A stretch of 22,757 nt of DNA. Source: an uncultured Bacteroidota bacterium (GTDB lineage: Bacteria; Bacteroidota; Bacteroidia; Bacteroidales; VadinHA17). The stretch is taken from assembly GCA_903865465.1 (NCBI GenBank), contig CAIPJU010000057.1:1-22757 (forward strand), written 5' to 3'. Each line of letters starts with the position of its first letter. Positions within the stretch are counted from its first letter, which is position 1. Shown piece by piece: positions 15,642 to 22,757 of this stretch. Below the pieces are notes generated by a model. The model did no database searches and was not told the DNA's origin. It worked only from the letters and a program-made list of their open reading frames with translations. Made by a program: the position numbers and the translations under genes.

Positions 15642-16700
15642 TAAGCGGCTGTTCAGTGAATCGGCTACCTCTATGATGCACTTGTTAACAAGGTTAAGTA
15701 TCTTTTGCATCTTATGGAGATCGACTTTATCAGCCACATCGCCCGGCGTATGGTAATCTTTTTCAAAACCCGAGAAGAAGGTCATCACCGGAATTCCTGA
15801 TTCGGCAAAATATGCATAATCGCTTCCATAATGACCTGTAACATCCCACATATCAAGTATTAATGGATCTTTTAGTGACCGGTTTGCCTTAGTTGCTATA
15901 TTCCTGAGATTAATGTCTTTCGGGAGGGTTCCTATGCTGACGATACTGAAAGTTGAATCCTCCGGGGCGCTCCGCGATATCATATCCATATTGAAGGTTA
16001 TCAGGATTTTTGACCGATTTGCGCCAAGATTATTTACAAAATAACTGCTTCCGATTTCCCCTTTTTCTTCAGCCGTCCATGATGCAAAGATAAGGTTACA
16101 GGGTGGTTTCTTTCCAAATCTGGACCACTCTGAGGCCAGGGAGAGTACTCCTGCAACTCCTGAAGCGTTATCATCAGCACCAAAATAGGTCTTGCCGCTG
16201 CGAATCCCCAGATGGTCAAAGTGGGCGCCAATGATTATTATGTGAGTTGTATCACGTCCTTCAATAAATCCAAGTACATTATGCAGATTTACTGTATCTG
16301 ATCCCTCTCCTTTATAATCCGGGTTATAAATTGAACTTATAAATGACGAGGCCCTTGTTTTTTTTAAACCTGGTTCAGTCTGGCTTATAAAAGTCATGCT
16401 GTCGCGGTATTTATTATATGCCAGCGCTTCAAATTCCTGGAACCAACCGGACATATTAACATAAGGCTTGAGTCCTGCTTCCTTCATCTTTGAAGCAATA
16501 TATTCTGAAGCTGTCTCTGCTCCCTTAGTTCCGGCTTCACGTCCTTCAAGGCTGACGGATGCAAGGTAACGGATACTTTTCAGGCAACTCTTACTGTCAG
16601 GGGCCTTTAGCCCTCCATAACCATGCTGTGCATATAAATCAGCATTGGAGAATAAGAGTGAGGAAATTACGGAAATCAGGATATAAGTAGCTCTTTTCAT
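15627..16700 (-). CDS. Exported M28 family metallopeptidase
   Basis: A 357-residue protein with a Sec signal peptide (MKRATYILISVISSLLFSNADLYAQ, cleavage near residue 25). The M28 aminopeptidase domain carries the double-zinc site: GAHFDHLG (H160, D162), GADDNASG (D176 or D177 bridging), TAEEKGEIGS (E211 catalytic, E212 ligand), NMDMIS (D239) and YHTPGD near the C-terminus. It is a periplasmic or secreted exopeptidase releasing N-terminal amino acids from peptides. A protease-associated domain seems absent, which keeps the protein short. Its 3' end overlaps the convergent racemase-type gene by 15 bases. It is divergent from the M48 lipoprotein gene. A TATTTTTG box (minus strand, 16713-16706) with a TTTC 19 bases upstream sits only 5 bases before the ATG. 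Confidence 0.92.
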   Translation of the reverse strand: MKRATYILISVISSLLFSNADLYAQHGYGGLKAPDSKSCLKSIRYLASVSLEGREAGTKGAETASEYIASKMKEAGLKPYVNMSGWFQEFEALAYNKYRDSMTFISQTEPGLKKTRASSFISSIYNPDYKGEGSDTVNLHNVLGFIEGRDTTHIIIIGAHFDHLGIRSGKTYFGADDNASGVAGVLSLASEWSRFGKKPPCNLIFASWTAEEKGEIGSSYFVNNLGANRSKILITFNMDMISRSAPEDSTFSIVSIGTLPKDINLRNIATKANRSLKDPLILDMWDVTGHYGSDYAYFAESGIPVMTFFSGFEKDYHTPGDVADKVDLHKMQKILNLVNKCIIEVADSLNSRLSDAE

Positions 16701-16764
16701 GGTCCCAAAAATATTGATATTATTTTTATTCTGAAACTGGTAATTCGTTATCGGGTGAGAAATA

Positions 16765-16795
16765 TTGATTTTGCGACCCTTATGATATATTTTTG
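16765..16795 (+). promoter_or_regulatory. Probable promoter of the M48 peptidase gene
   Basis: TTG at 16765-16767 (preceded by A), a 20-base spacer, then TATTTTTG at 16788-16795. The -7 box is a perfect TAnnTTTG. The ATG lies 53 bases further on. A second TTTG at 16770-16773 gives a spacer of only 14 and is less likely. Confidence 0.52.
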
Positions 16796-16848
16796 CGAAA
16801 ACAACATTAGAATTTAGTTGTTATAGTAGAAATCCTAAATTAAGACAA

Positions 16849-17655
16849 ATGAAAAAATCTTTAAAACTATTTATTATTGTTGCAATGGCTGCTTCGCTGC
16901 TGCAGGGATGCTCGGTTGTTCCCCTTACCGGCCGTAAGCAGCTGAGTCTCTTACCTGAATCGGAGATGATCTCAATGTCACTTACGAATTACGGTGACTT
17001 CCTTAAGCAGAATACCTTATCGACCGACAAGGCAAACAGTGCAATGGTTAGGGAAGTCGGAGCTAAAATATCTGCGGCAGTTATAAAATATTTCACTGAT
17101 AATAACCTGGCTGACAGGTTACAGGGATATCAGTGGGAGTTTAACCTTGTAAAAAACGATACAACAATAAATGCCTGGTGTATGCCCGGAGGTAAAGTGG
17201 TTGTTTACAGCGGTCTTCTCCCGGTCACCAAAGACAAAAACGGGCTTGCAGTGGTGATGAGTCACGAAATCGCACATGCTGTTGCAAGGCATGGCAATGA
17301 GAGGATGAGCCAGGAACTTTTAACTCAATATGGCAGTCTTGCCTTAAATGAAGCTCTTAAAAGCAAGCCTGAACAGACTAAGAACATTTTTAACATGGCG
17401 TATGGTGTTGGTGCCCAGTATGCAGTATTATTGCCCTATTCGCGTGAACATGAGCTTGAAGCCGATAAGCTTGGGCTTATTTTCATGGCAATGGCGGGAT
17501 TCGATCCTCAGACTGCCGTTCCCTTCTGGGAAAGAATGGCAAAGTCGGGAGGTTCCAAACCACCTGAGTTCCTCAGTACACATCCATCTGATCAAACCAG
17601 GATTGATAAGATAAAAGCAGCCCTGCCTGAAGCCCTTAAATATTACAGGAAATAA
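16849..17655 (+). CDS. M48 family metallopeptidase, lipoprotein
   Basis: A 268-residue protein with a lipoprotein signal ending in LLQGC (Cys21) and the typical start VPLTGRKQLSLLPE of these peptidases. The zinc motif HEIAH is at 139-143 within MSHEIAHAVARHGNER. The third ligand region HELEAD is at about 201-206 (Glu204). It is related to the BepA/LoiP-type periplasmic proteases that degrade or help fold outer-membrane proteins. As a lipoprotein it is anchored to a membrane facing the periplasm. It has no TPR domain, so it is closer to LoiP in architecture than to BepA. It is transcribed alone, from a good promoter to a strong terminator, and divergent from the M28 peptidase. Confidence 0.93.
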   Translation: MKKSLKLFIIVAMAASLLQGCSVVPLTGRKQLSLLPESEMISMSLTNYGDFLKQNTLSTDKANSAMVREVGAKISAAVIKYFTDNNLADRLQGYQWEFNLVKNDTTINAWCMPGGKVVVYSGLLPVTKDKNGLAVVMSHEIAHAVARHGNERMSQELLTQYGSLALNEALKSKPEQTKNIFNMAYGVGAQYAVLLPYSREHELEADKLGLIFMAMAGFDPQTAVPFWERMAKSGGSKPPEFLSTHPSDQTRIDKIKAALPEALKYYRK

Positions 17656-17692
17656 TCCCGGAGGCATCAGGGGAAGCAGCTTCTTACTTATA

Positions 17693-17727
17693 AAATCAGG
17701 TTCGGGTAATTACCGGACCTGATTTTT
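17693..17727. terminator. Bidirectional terminator between M48 peptidase and aldo/keto reductase
   Basis: AAATCAGGT (17693-17701) pairs with ACCTGATTT (17717-17725). One T-G wobble and three further pairs follow inwards, around a 7-base loop GTAATTA. T residues follow on the right and A residues precede on the left. It can therefore stop transcription of both convergent genes. Confidence 0.85.
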
Positions 17728-17736
17728 ATGAACTGA

Positions 17737-18711
17737 TTATTTGAATATTGCACTTACCCTGTCAAGCTTCTCCATATCATCATCAGAAAGCCTGAATTTC
17801 ATTGTACCTGTATTTTCGGTGACATGAATTTCCTTAGTTGCACCAGGTATTGCAACAACAGTATCACCATGATAATTCACTAACCAGTTCAGTGCTATCT
17901 GTGATGGGGTAACATTATACTTTGCTGCAAGCTCTTTGACAAGCTTAACTACAGGCAGACTTTTTTCAAGCCCGGAAGGTTTAAATCCATTACTGTATTT
18001 TCTTACCCCACTGTACTTTATTAATTCAGGATTGTCGTGAAATTTACCAGTAACAAGTCCCTGTGCAAGAGGGGAATATGCGATTATAGAAATGCCGGTT
18101 TTTTTTGCGGTTTCAAGTACGCCATTAGTCTCTATCCTACGGTTCAACAGGTTATAAAGAACCTGGTTTGACACAAGAGGAATACCTTTCTTTTCAAGAG
18201 CTTCCGAGGCATTCTTCATCTTTTCAGCTGAGAAATTGCTAACCCCGACATTTTTTATCAGCTTCCTGTCAACGAGAACTGACATGGCTGCCATCTCGCT
18301 TTTTTCGTTCGAGAAGCCATATGGCTGATGAACCTGATAAAGGTCAATCGGGTAGGGGTCAAGGGCTTTGATTCGTTCATCAATACTCTTTGTAAGGTTT
18401 GAAGCAAAACGTAACATGGGCCACCATTTTGTGGCAACAAGGATCTCGCCGGGTTTTTTTCCTGCACTTTTGAGCGCCACCGACAAGGCTCTTTCGGACG
18501 CACCGTTGCCATAAATTTCTGCTGTGTCGAACCAGTTGATGCCTCCTTCAAGGGAGAGGGCAATTACCTTATTTATCATATCATCTTTAAGCGGAGGCCA
18601 GAATTTGCCAATCATATTGTTCTGACGACTGAACTGCCAGCATCCCAGACCAATAGGTGTTACCAACAAAGTGCTGCGCCCCAGGGAGCGTAGTGTTTTT
18701 AAATTTTCCAT
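17737..18711 (-). CDS. Aldo/keto reductase
   Basis: A 324-residue cytoplasmic NAD(P)H-dependent oxidoreductase of the AKR superfamily, a single TIM barrel. The catalytic tetrad is complete: D62 and Y67 in FDTAEIYG, K95 in ATKWW and H128 in YQVHQP. The conserved GVSNFS, PLAQGLVTGK and AIPGATKEIHVTEN (cofactor phosphate-binding region) are also present. The length is normal, and no signal peptide is seen. It reduces an aldehyde or ketone to an alcohol, or the reverse. The substrate cannot be told. It is convergent with the M48 gene and divergent from the GH97 gene across 204 bases. A link to sugar metabolism is suggested only by neighbourhood. Confidence 0.92.
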   Translation of the reverse strand: MENLKTLRSLGRSTLLVTPIGLGCWQFSRQNNMIGKFWPPLKDDMINKVIALSLEGGINWFDTAEIYGNGASERALSVALKSAGKKPGEILVATKWWPMLRFASNLTKSIDERIKALDPYPIDLYQVHQPYGFSNEKSEMAAMSVLVDRKLIKNVGVSNFSAEKMKNASEALEKKGIPLVSNQVLYNLLNRRIETNGVLETAKKTGISIIAYSPLAQGLVTGKFHDNPELIKYSGVRKYSNGFKPSGLEKSLPVVKLVKELAAKYNVTPSQIALNWLVNYHGDTVVAIPGATKEIHVTENTGTMKFRLSDDDMEKLDRVSAIFK

Positions 18712-18915
18712 TACCTTTTATTTACATACATTTCCCATTATAACTGATCAGAAGTTGAAATGTTCAGGATGTAAATTCGATTTGACCACTCTAAAATATA
18801 TAATTGAGTATCCCTGGGAAGAAATAGTAATCATAAAATAACTAATTTTATACAGTGTAAAACCTAATCACCACTCACAGCATTCGTGAATAATTTTAAA
18901 CCAATATCTGAAGAA

Positions 18916-20889
18916 ATGAAAACCCGCCATTTGATTTCCGTCATACTATTTATTCTTCTGACTTTCAACCTTAGCGGGCAGAAAGTCAAAAAACTGGATG
19001 TTAAATCACCCGATGGGAATATTACTCTCAATATTGAAACCGGCAGCACTGTTCAGTGGTCTTTCACTCACAAAGGAGACGTAATTATTGCGCCGTCAAG
19101 TATTTCGATGCAGACAGCCGACGGAGAGGTATTAGGCCTTAATCCTGTTATAAAATCGGCAGTACCCACGAGTGTTGTTTCTGAAATAAAGGCTATAAAC
19201 TATAAGAAATCAGTAATTCCTGATAAATATAATCAGTTGATTATCAATATGAAAAATGACTATGGCATCATCTTCAGGGTTTATAACGAAGCTGTTGCAT
19301 ACAGGTTTTTCACGAAGAAGAAAGGTGAGATAATAATAAAGAATGAAGAGGCAAACTTCAATTTCACTGCCGACCACAAAGCCTTCATTCCATATATGTG
19401 GGATTACCGTGCAGGTAAAATTTTCAACTGTTCCTTTGAATCGCTCTATACCGAACAGAAGATCTCAAAGTTCAGGAAAGACTCACTTGCCTTTCTTCCA
19501 CTGCTGGTCGATCTCGAAAACGGTAAAAAAGCAGTTATCCTCGAAGCAGATCTTGAAGACTATCCTGGCATGTTCCTCGATATGAATCAGACACATATGG
19601 GTTTCAAGGCTGCATATGCCCCTTATCCCACGGAGGAAAAGAAATTTGAAAGGAACTGGATCCCAATGAAAAGAGCCGATTTTATTGCTAAGACCAGCGG
19701 AACCCGCAGTTTCCCATGGCGTGTTGTTGTATTGAGTGAGCAGGATAAGCAACTGCTCGATAATGACATCGTTCAGAAACTCGCCTCCCCTCCGAGACTG
19801 AGTGATATTTCCTGGATCGTTCCCGGACAGGTTTCATGGGACTGGTGGAATGCCCTTAATGTATCGCATGTAAATTTCAAATCAGGCATGAATACTGATA
19901 CCTATAAGTATTACATTGACTTTGCTTCTGCAAATAAGGCTAAGTATATTATTCTTGATGAAGGGTGGTGCATAAACGGGGAACTTACAAAAATTAAACC
20001 TGCCATCGACCTTGTTGCTTTGGTTGAATACGGCAAACAAAAGGGTGTAGGAGTTATTTTATGGGCAACCTGGTATGAAGTTTTCACTCAGATCGATGCA
20101 GCCTTTCCTTATCTCTCGGGTTTGGGAATAAAGGGCTTAAAGATCGATTTTATTGACAGGGATGATCAAAAGGCAGTTGCTTCACTCTATGAAATAGCCC
20201 GAAAGGCTGCAGACTTCCATCTGATGGTTGATTATCATGGAGTTTATAAGCCAACCGGTCTTCAGCGGACCTATCCAAACGTTGTAGGAAACGAAGGAGT
20301 AAAAGGCATGGAGAATGTTAAATGGGCTGTGGAAAATGTACCACACTATGACGTCAGCTTACCTTTTATCAGGATGATGGCGGGGCCAATGGATTATACC
20401 CCCGGTGCTATGCGAAACTCCAGCAGGGAGAGCTTCCGGCCCATTAATGAAAACCCGATGAGCCAGGGGACGCGTTGCCACCAGCTGGCAATGTATGTTG
20501 TATATGAAGTTCCTCTTCAGATGCTTTCCGATAATCCCACCATCTATATGAGGGAGCAGGAGTGCACTGATTTTATTACAAGTGTGCCTACGGTGCTCGA
20601 CGAAACAGTGGCTCTCGATGGCAAGGTGGGCGAATATGCTGCTTTGGCAAGAAGAAAAGGAGATACATGGTTTGTGGGTGCTATGACCGACTGGACTCCG
20701 CGCGACCTGACAATCGATTTTTCATTCCTGAATGAAGGAAGTTACAAGGCTGTTATCTTCAGCGACGGAATAAATGCTGATCGCGATGCAACAGATTATA
20801 AAAAAGAGATAGTTAACCTTACGAAACAAAGCAAAATACAAGTTCATCTGGCTCCTGGCGGTGGATGGGCAGCCAGAATCGAAAAATAG
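18916..20889 (+). CDS. GH97 family alpha-glycosidase, retaining (alpha-galactosidase-like) type
   Basis: A 657-residue secreted enzyme from ATG 18916. A GTG start at 18886 would add ten polar residues before the signal peptide (MKTRHLISVILFILLTFNLSG) and is not preferred. An N-terminal beta-supersandwich (from about residue 28, KLDVKSPDGNITLNI) is followed by a TIM barrel from about residue 295 and a C-terminal beta domain. GH97 contains inverting SusB-type alpha-glucosidases and retaining alpha-galactosidases. Here D411 in LKIDFIDRDDQ is in the position of the retaining-type nucleophile. DYHG stands where SusB-type enzymes have a catalytic Glu (NAHE), and E460 in GNEGVKGME is the likely acid/base. 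I therefore infer a retaining enzyme, probably alpha-galactosidase-like. It contains an expected calcium-site Glu-rich region. It stands alone, with no SusC/SusD pair, convergent with the barrel gene. Confidence 0.9.
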   Translation: MKTRHLISVILFILLTFNLSGQKVKKLDVKSPDGNITLNIETGSTVQWSFTHKGDVIIAPSSISMQTADGEVLGLNPVIKSAVPTSVVSEIKAINYKKSVIPDKYNQLIINMKNDYGIIFRVYNEAVAYRFFTKKKGEIIIKNEEANFNFTADHKAFIPYMWDYRAGKIFNCSFESLYTEQKISKFRKDSLAFLPLLVDLENGKKAVILEADLEDYPGMFLDMNQTHMGFKAAYAPYPTEEKKFERNWIPMKRADFIAKTSGTRSFPWRVVVLSEQDKQLLDNDIVQKLASPPRLSDISWIVPGQVSWDWWNALNVSHVNFKSGMNTDTYKYYIDFASANKAKYIILDEGWCINGELTKIKPAIDLVALVEYGKQKGVGVILWATWYEVFTQIDAAFPYLSGLGIKGLKIDFIDRDDQKAVASLYEIARKAADFHLMVDYHGVYKPTGLQRTYPNVVGNEGVKGMENVKWAVENVPHYDVSLPFIRMMAGPMDYTPGAMRNSSRESFRPINENPMSQGTRCHQLAMYVVYEVPLQMLSDNPTIYMREQECTDFITSVPTVLDETVALDGKVGEYAALARRKGDTWFVGAMTDWTPRDLTIDFSFLNEGSYKAVIFSDGINADRDATDYKKEIVNLTKQSKIQVHLAPGGGWAARIEK

Positions 20890-20898
20890 GAGAGATGC

Positions 20899-21489
20899 TC
20901 AGAATACTATTCCCCAGCTGAAAGCAAGTCCCTGGGGATTAACGTTGGGTTTACCAAACGACATATTATAATTCTTATACCCTACTTCCACAAAGGGATT
21001 GAAGCCGCTTTTTGTCTTCAGCGACAATCCGCCGGCCGCAAGAAAATATAAGTCTATCTCCTGAAACTTTACAGGCTTACTCGGAAGGAACTCTTCTTTC
21101 CTGGTATAACTTGCAAATGAAGCGCCGGATGATAGCCTGAGATAGGGGACAACTGTTTTCCCTATGGGATATGAAAATCTCGCATCGGCAAAGAGAGGAA
21201 TGAACTTCAGGTTTGAGAGATCAAACCCATTGTTGATATTATAATTACAGTACGAAAACTCGGCGCCTGCCCCGAATGAGAAATACTTAAGCGCTTTGTA
21301 GTCGACAACCATCGATCCTCCTGTGAACTGCGTGTGATGTGAGCTCTTAAGCATATTAAGTTCAGCAGTGATTTCAACTTTTTTGTCTTTCGCACGCCTG
21401 AAATTTTTTGGATATTTCTGGCTGTATAATAATTGTGGTATCAGGATTAAACCCATTATTCCTACAGTAATCCTCAGCAAGTTTTTCAT
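20899..21489 (-). CDS. Small outer-membrane beta-barrel protein of unknown function
   Basis: A 196-residue protein with a Sec signal peptide (MKNLLRITVGIMGLILIPQLLYSQ, cleavage near residue 23). After a basic stretch, the rest consists of alternating amphipathic strands with Gly and aromatic residues: FSFGAGAEFSYCNY, PYLRLSSGASFASY, LYFLAAGGLSLKTK and NPFVEVGYKNYNMSF. It ends in a terminal Phe, the usual barrel-assembly signal. It resembles the small porin-like / outer-membrane beta-barrel domain proteins common in Bacteroidota. I do not recognise a named family. It lies 47 bases downstream of the phosphoesterase gene on the same strand, so co-transcription is possible. It ends 9 bases from the GH97 stop (convergent). 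Confidence 0.75.
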   Translation of the reverse strand: MKNLLRITVGIMGLILIPQLLYSQKYPKNFRRAKDKKVEITAELNMLKSSHHTQFTGGSMVVDYKALKYFSFGAGAEFSYCNYNINNGFDLSNLKFIPLFADARFSYPIGKTVVPYLRLSSGASFASYTRKEEFLPSKPVKFQEIDLYFLAAGGLSLKTKSGFNPFVEVGYKNYNMSFGKPNVNPQGLAFSWGIVF

Positions 21490-21536
21490 TGTTACTATTT
21501 TGCGGGTAAATTTAATTTTTTTAAACCAAAAAACAG

Positions 21537-22484
21537 CTATCGGCCATTTATCAGATTAATAATAGTAATTTCTCCCGGGCAGTTGAACCTTATCGGTATA
21601 CCGCTTACCCCTGCGCCCCGTGAAGTATATCCTGTCATTTTTCCAATATTCCATAAACCGTGGTTGAATTTCTTCCCTTCAAACTGGTGACTGATCAGAG
21701 GGAAACCATCCTTAAGGCAGATCTGTCCGCCGTGGGTGTGCCCGCAGAGGTAAAGATCATACTTGTTGGCCGAGGCCCAGTTTGCCATTTCAGGAGTATG
21801 AACCATGGCAATTTTAAAATCGTATCCTCTGGTCTCTAAACAGATAAGAGCCGATTCGGTATAGAAATCGAAGGGATCGTCAGTCCCGGTAATAAGTATC
21901 TTCTGATCCTCTCTGATTATTTCAACTGATTCATTTACAAGAAGCTCCATACCTGATTCCTTTTCATACTGAGCCATGAGGTAAGTGTCGTGGTTGCCAA
22001 GGATCGCAAAAACACCCGACGGAGCCTGAATATATTTTGAAAGTATCTTAAGGGGTTTCAGAATGTGGTTGAAACTTCCCGCCCTGTCGCGCCTGTAATC
22101 ACCGGTCAGAAGACAGATATCAAATTTAAGGGGCTTGATCTTCTCAATCAGCATAGCCGTAAATCCCGGAATGCTGTCGATATGCAAATCGGAGAGGTGT
22201 AAAATTCTGAATCCGTTAAATGCATCGGGAAGATTTGGATATTTCAGGCTAAGTTCATTGACTTTAATATTCTTGGCATTTCCGTATCCCTTATGATAAT
22301 TCCCTGTTATTTTTAATAAGAACTCAAATATCCTCATCACCCTTAGGAAAAGATCCCAGTGGCTCCTGCTTTTTTTACCGCTTTTTCTTCGAGTGAAACC
22401 AATATTCTCCATGACCGACCTGTTGGCGGCCCAGATAATGTGTTTTCCTCTCCTTGCCTCTGTTGAATCGAGAAAGTTGTACAT
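21537..22484 (-). CDS. Calcineurin-like metallophosphoesterase (YkuE-type)
   Basis: A 315-residue protein with the full metallophosphoesterase signature: LHLSDLHID (D99, H101), LLTGDY (D129), ILGNHDT (N164, H165), AMVHTPE and CGHTHGGQI. Two metal ions are expected at the site. YkuE-type proteins are often membrane-associated phosphoesterases, and some relatives hydrolyse UDP-diacylglucosamine in lipid A synthesis. The substrate here is not known. The N-terminal about 90 residues are basic and lack the membrane helix usual in the family. A later start at Met25 is possible. No signal peptide is visible, so it is probably cytoplasmic or peripheral. It is followed by the outer-membrane barrel gene on the same strand. 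Confidence 0.88.
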   Translation of the reverse strand: MYNFLDSTEARRGKHIIWAANRSVMENIGFTRRKSGKKSRSHWDLFLRVMRIFEFLLKITGNYHKGYGNAKNIKVNELSLKYPNLPDAFNGFRILHLSDLHIDSIPGFTAMLIEKIKPLKFDICLLTGDYRRDRAGSFNHILKPLKILSKYIQAPSGVFAILGNHDTYLMAQYEKESGMELLVNESVEIIREDQKILITGTDDPFDFYTESALICLETRGYDFKIAMVHTPEMANWASANKYDLYLCGHTHGGQICLKDGFPLISHQFEGKKFNHGLWNIGKMTGYTSRGAGVSGIPIRFNCPGEITIINLINGR

Positions 22485-22598
22485 TGCTGATTAACTGAAG
22501 CACTAAATTAACTATTAATTTTAATGTTGATCATCAGTACCTAAATTTAACCTTATATACTTACAGCACTTTCCCTCAGAAGGAGGATTCGAAGGAGC

Positions 22599-22757
22599 TT
22601 ATTGCTGCTTCCTGATTTTGCTAATGACCAGGGAGATTTTGTTGCCAAGGGTAATATAGTGACGATCCTTCCTGATGAAATTATTCCAAACTATTAACGA
22701 TGATGCAAATATTAAGATTGTCACGATGGAAACTTTAATAAGATATGGGACGATAGA
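22599..22757 (-). CDS. 3' end of a membrane protein gene, cut by the window edge
   Basis: The minus strand is open from base 22757 to a TAA at 22601-22599 (52 residues visible). The visible part has one hydrophobic helix (VSIVTILIFASSLIVW) followed by a polar and basic tail ending RKQQ, the look of the last membrane helix of an integral membrane protein. The start and the family lie outside the window. It is upstream of the phosphoesterase gene on the same strand, separated by 114 bases in which I see no gene, clear promoter or terminator. Confidence 0.5.
   Translation of the reverse strand, partial: SIVPYLIKVSIVTILIFASSLIVWNNFIRKDRHYITLGNKISLVISKIRKQQ

Noticed and set aside
7288..20889. A polysaccharide utilisation locus covering GH2, DUF1080 and GH97
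   Set aside because: There is no SusC/SusD pair, no sigma/anti-sigma or hybrid regulator, and the genes are on alternating strands in separate short units.
1..22757. Defence island, prophage, transposon, CRISPR array or tRNA genes
   Set aside because: On reading through I saw no integrase, transposase, spaced direct repeats, att-like repeats or tRNA cloverleaf sequence. Gene content looks like an ordinary chromosome.

Overview
The window looks like a piece of a Bacteroidota chromosome. Several genes have the Bacteroidota promoter form TTTG-N19/20-TAnnTTTG, ribosome-binding sites are weak, and the families are typical of the phylum: GH97, GH2 lipoprotein, tandem DUF1080, DUF1207, lipoprotein M48 peptidase, and a secreted-protein tail of the GC-D-A-NY-C-Y kind. 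I would guess Bacteroidales or a relative, but nothing here fixes the order. No rRNA, tRNA, CRISPR array, insertion sequence, phage gene or SusC/SusD pair is visible. No stretch longer than 300 bases lacks a gene.

Layout. (1) 1-6253: two PMT-type membrane glycosyltransferases flank a housekeeping pair, gltX and a TatD-like hydrolase, and an exported O-methyltransferase. The first glycosyltransferase runs off the left edge. The second carries an in-frame TAA at codon 34, just before its catalytic Asp-Glu, so it is probably a pseudogene. (2) 6376-7201: two small membrane-anchored proteins, an OmpA-domain protein and a TM/coiled-coil protein, 4 bases apart and closed by a clear terminator. (3) 7288-10978: a creatininase-family hydrolase followed by a large GH2 lipoprotein. 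(4) 11000-13589: a secreted double-DUF1080 protein and a Tat-signal TIM-barrel isomerase/epimerase-like protein, divergently transcribed. These fit 3-keto-sugar/glycoside chemistry. (5) 13659-15641: a DUF1207 outer-membrane barrel and an OSBS/N-acylamino-acid racemase-type enolase-superfamily enzyme. (6) 15627-17655: divergent exported M28 and M48 metallopeptidases. (7) 17737-22484: an aldo/keto reductase, a GH97 enzyme of the retaining type, a small outer-membrane barrel and a calcineurin-like phosphoesterase. The 3' end of another membrane protein enters at the right edge.

As a whole this is mostly envelope and carbohydrate metabolism: secreted glycoside-processing enzymes, periplasmic peptidases and outer-membrane barrels. 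They lie in short transcription units of one to three genes rather than one large operon. I do not see a clearly novel defence, mobile or biosynthetic system. The points most worth checking are the nonsense codon in the glycosyltransferase, the DUF1080/TIM-barrel module, the exported methyltransferase, and the OmpA/coiled-coil pair.
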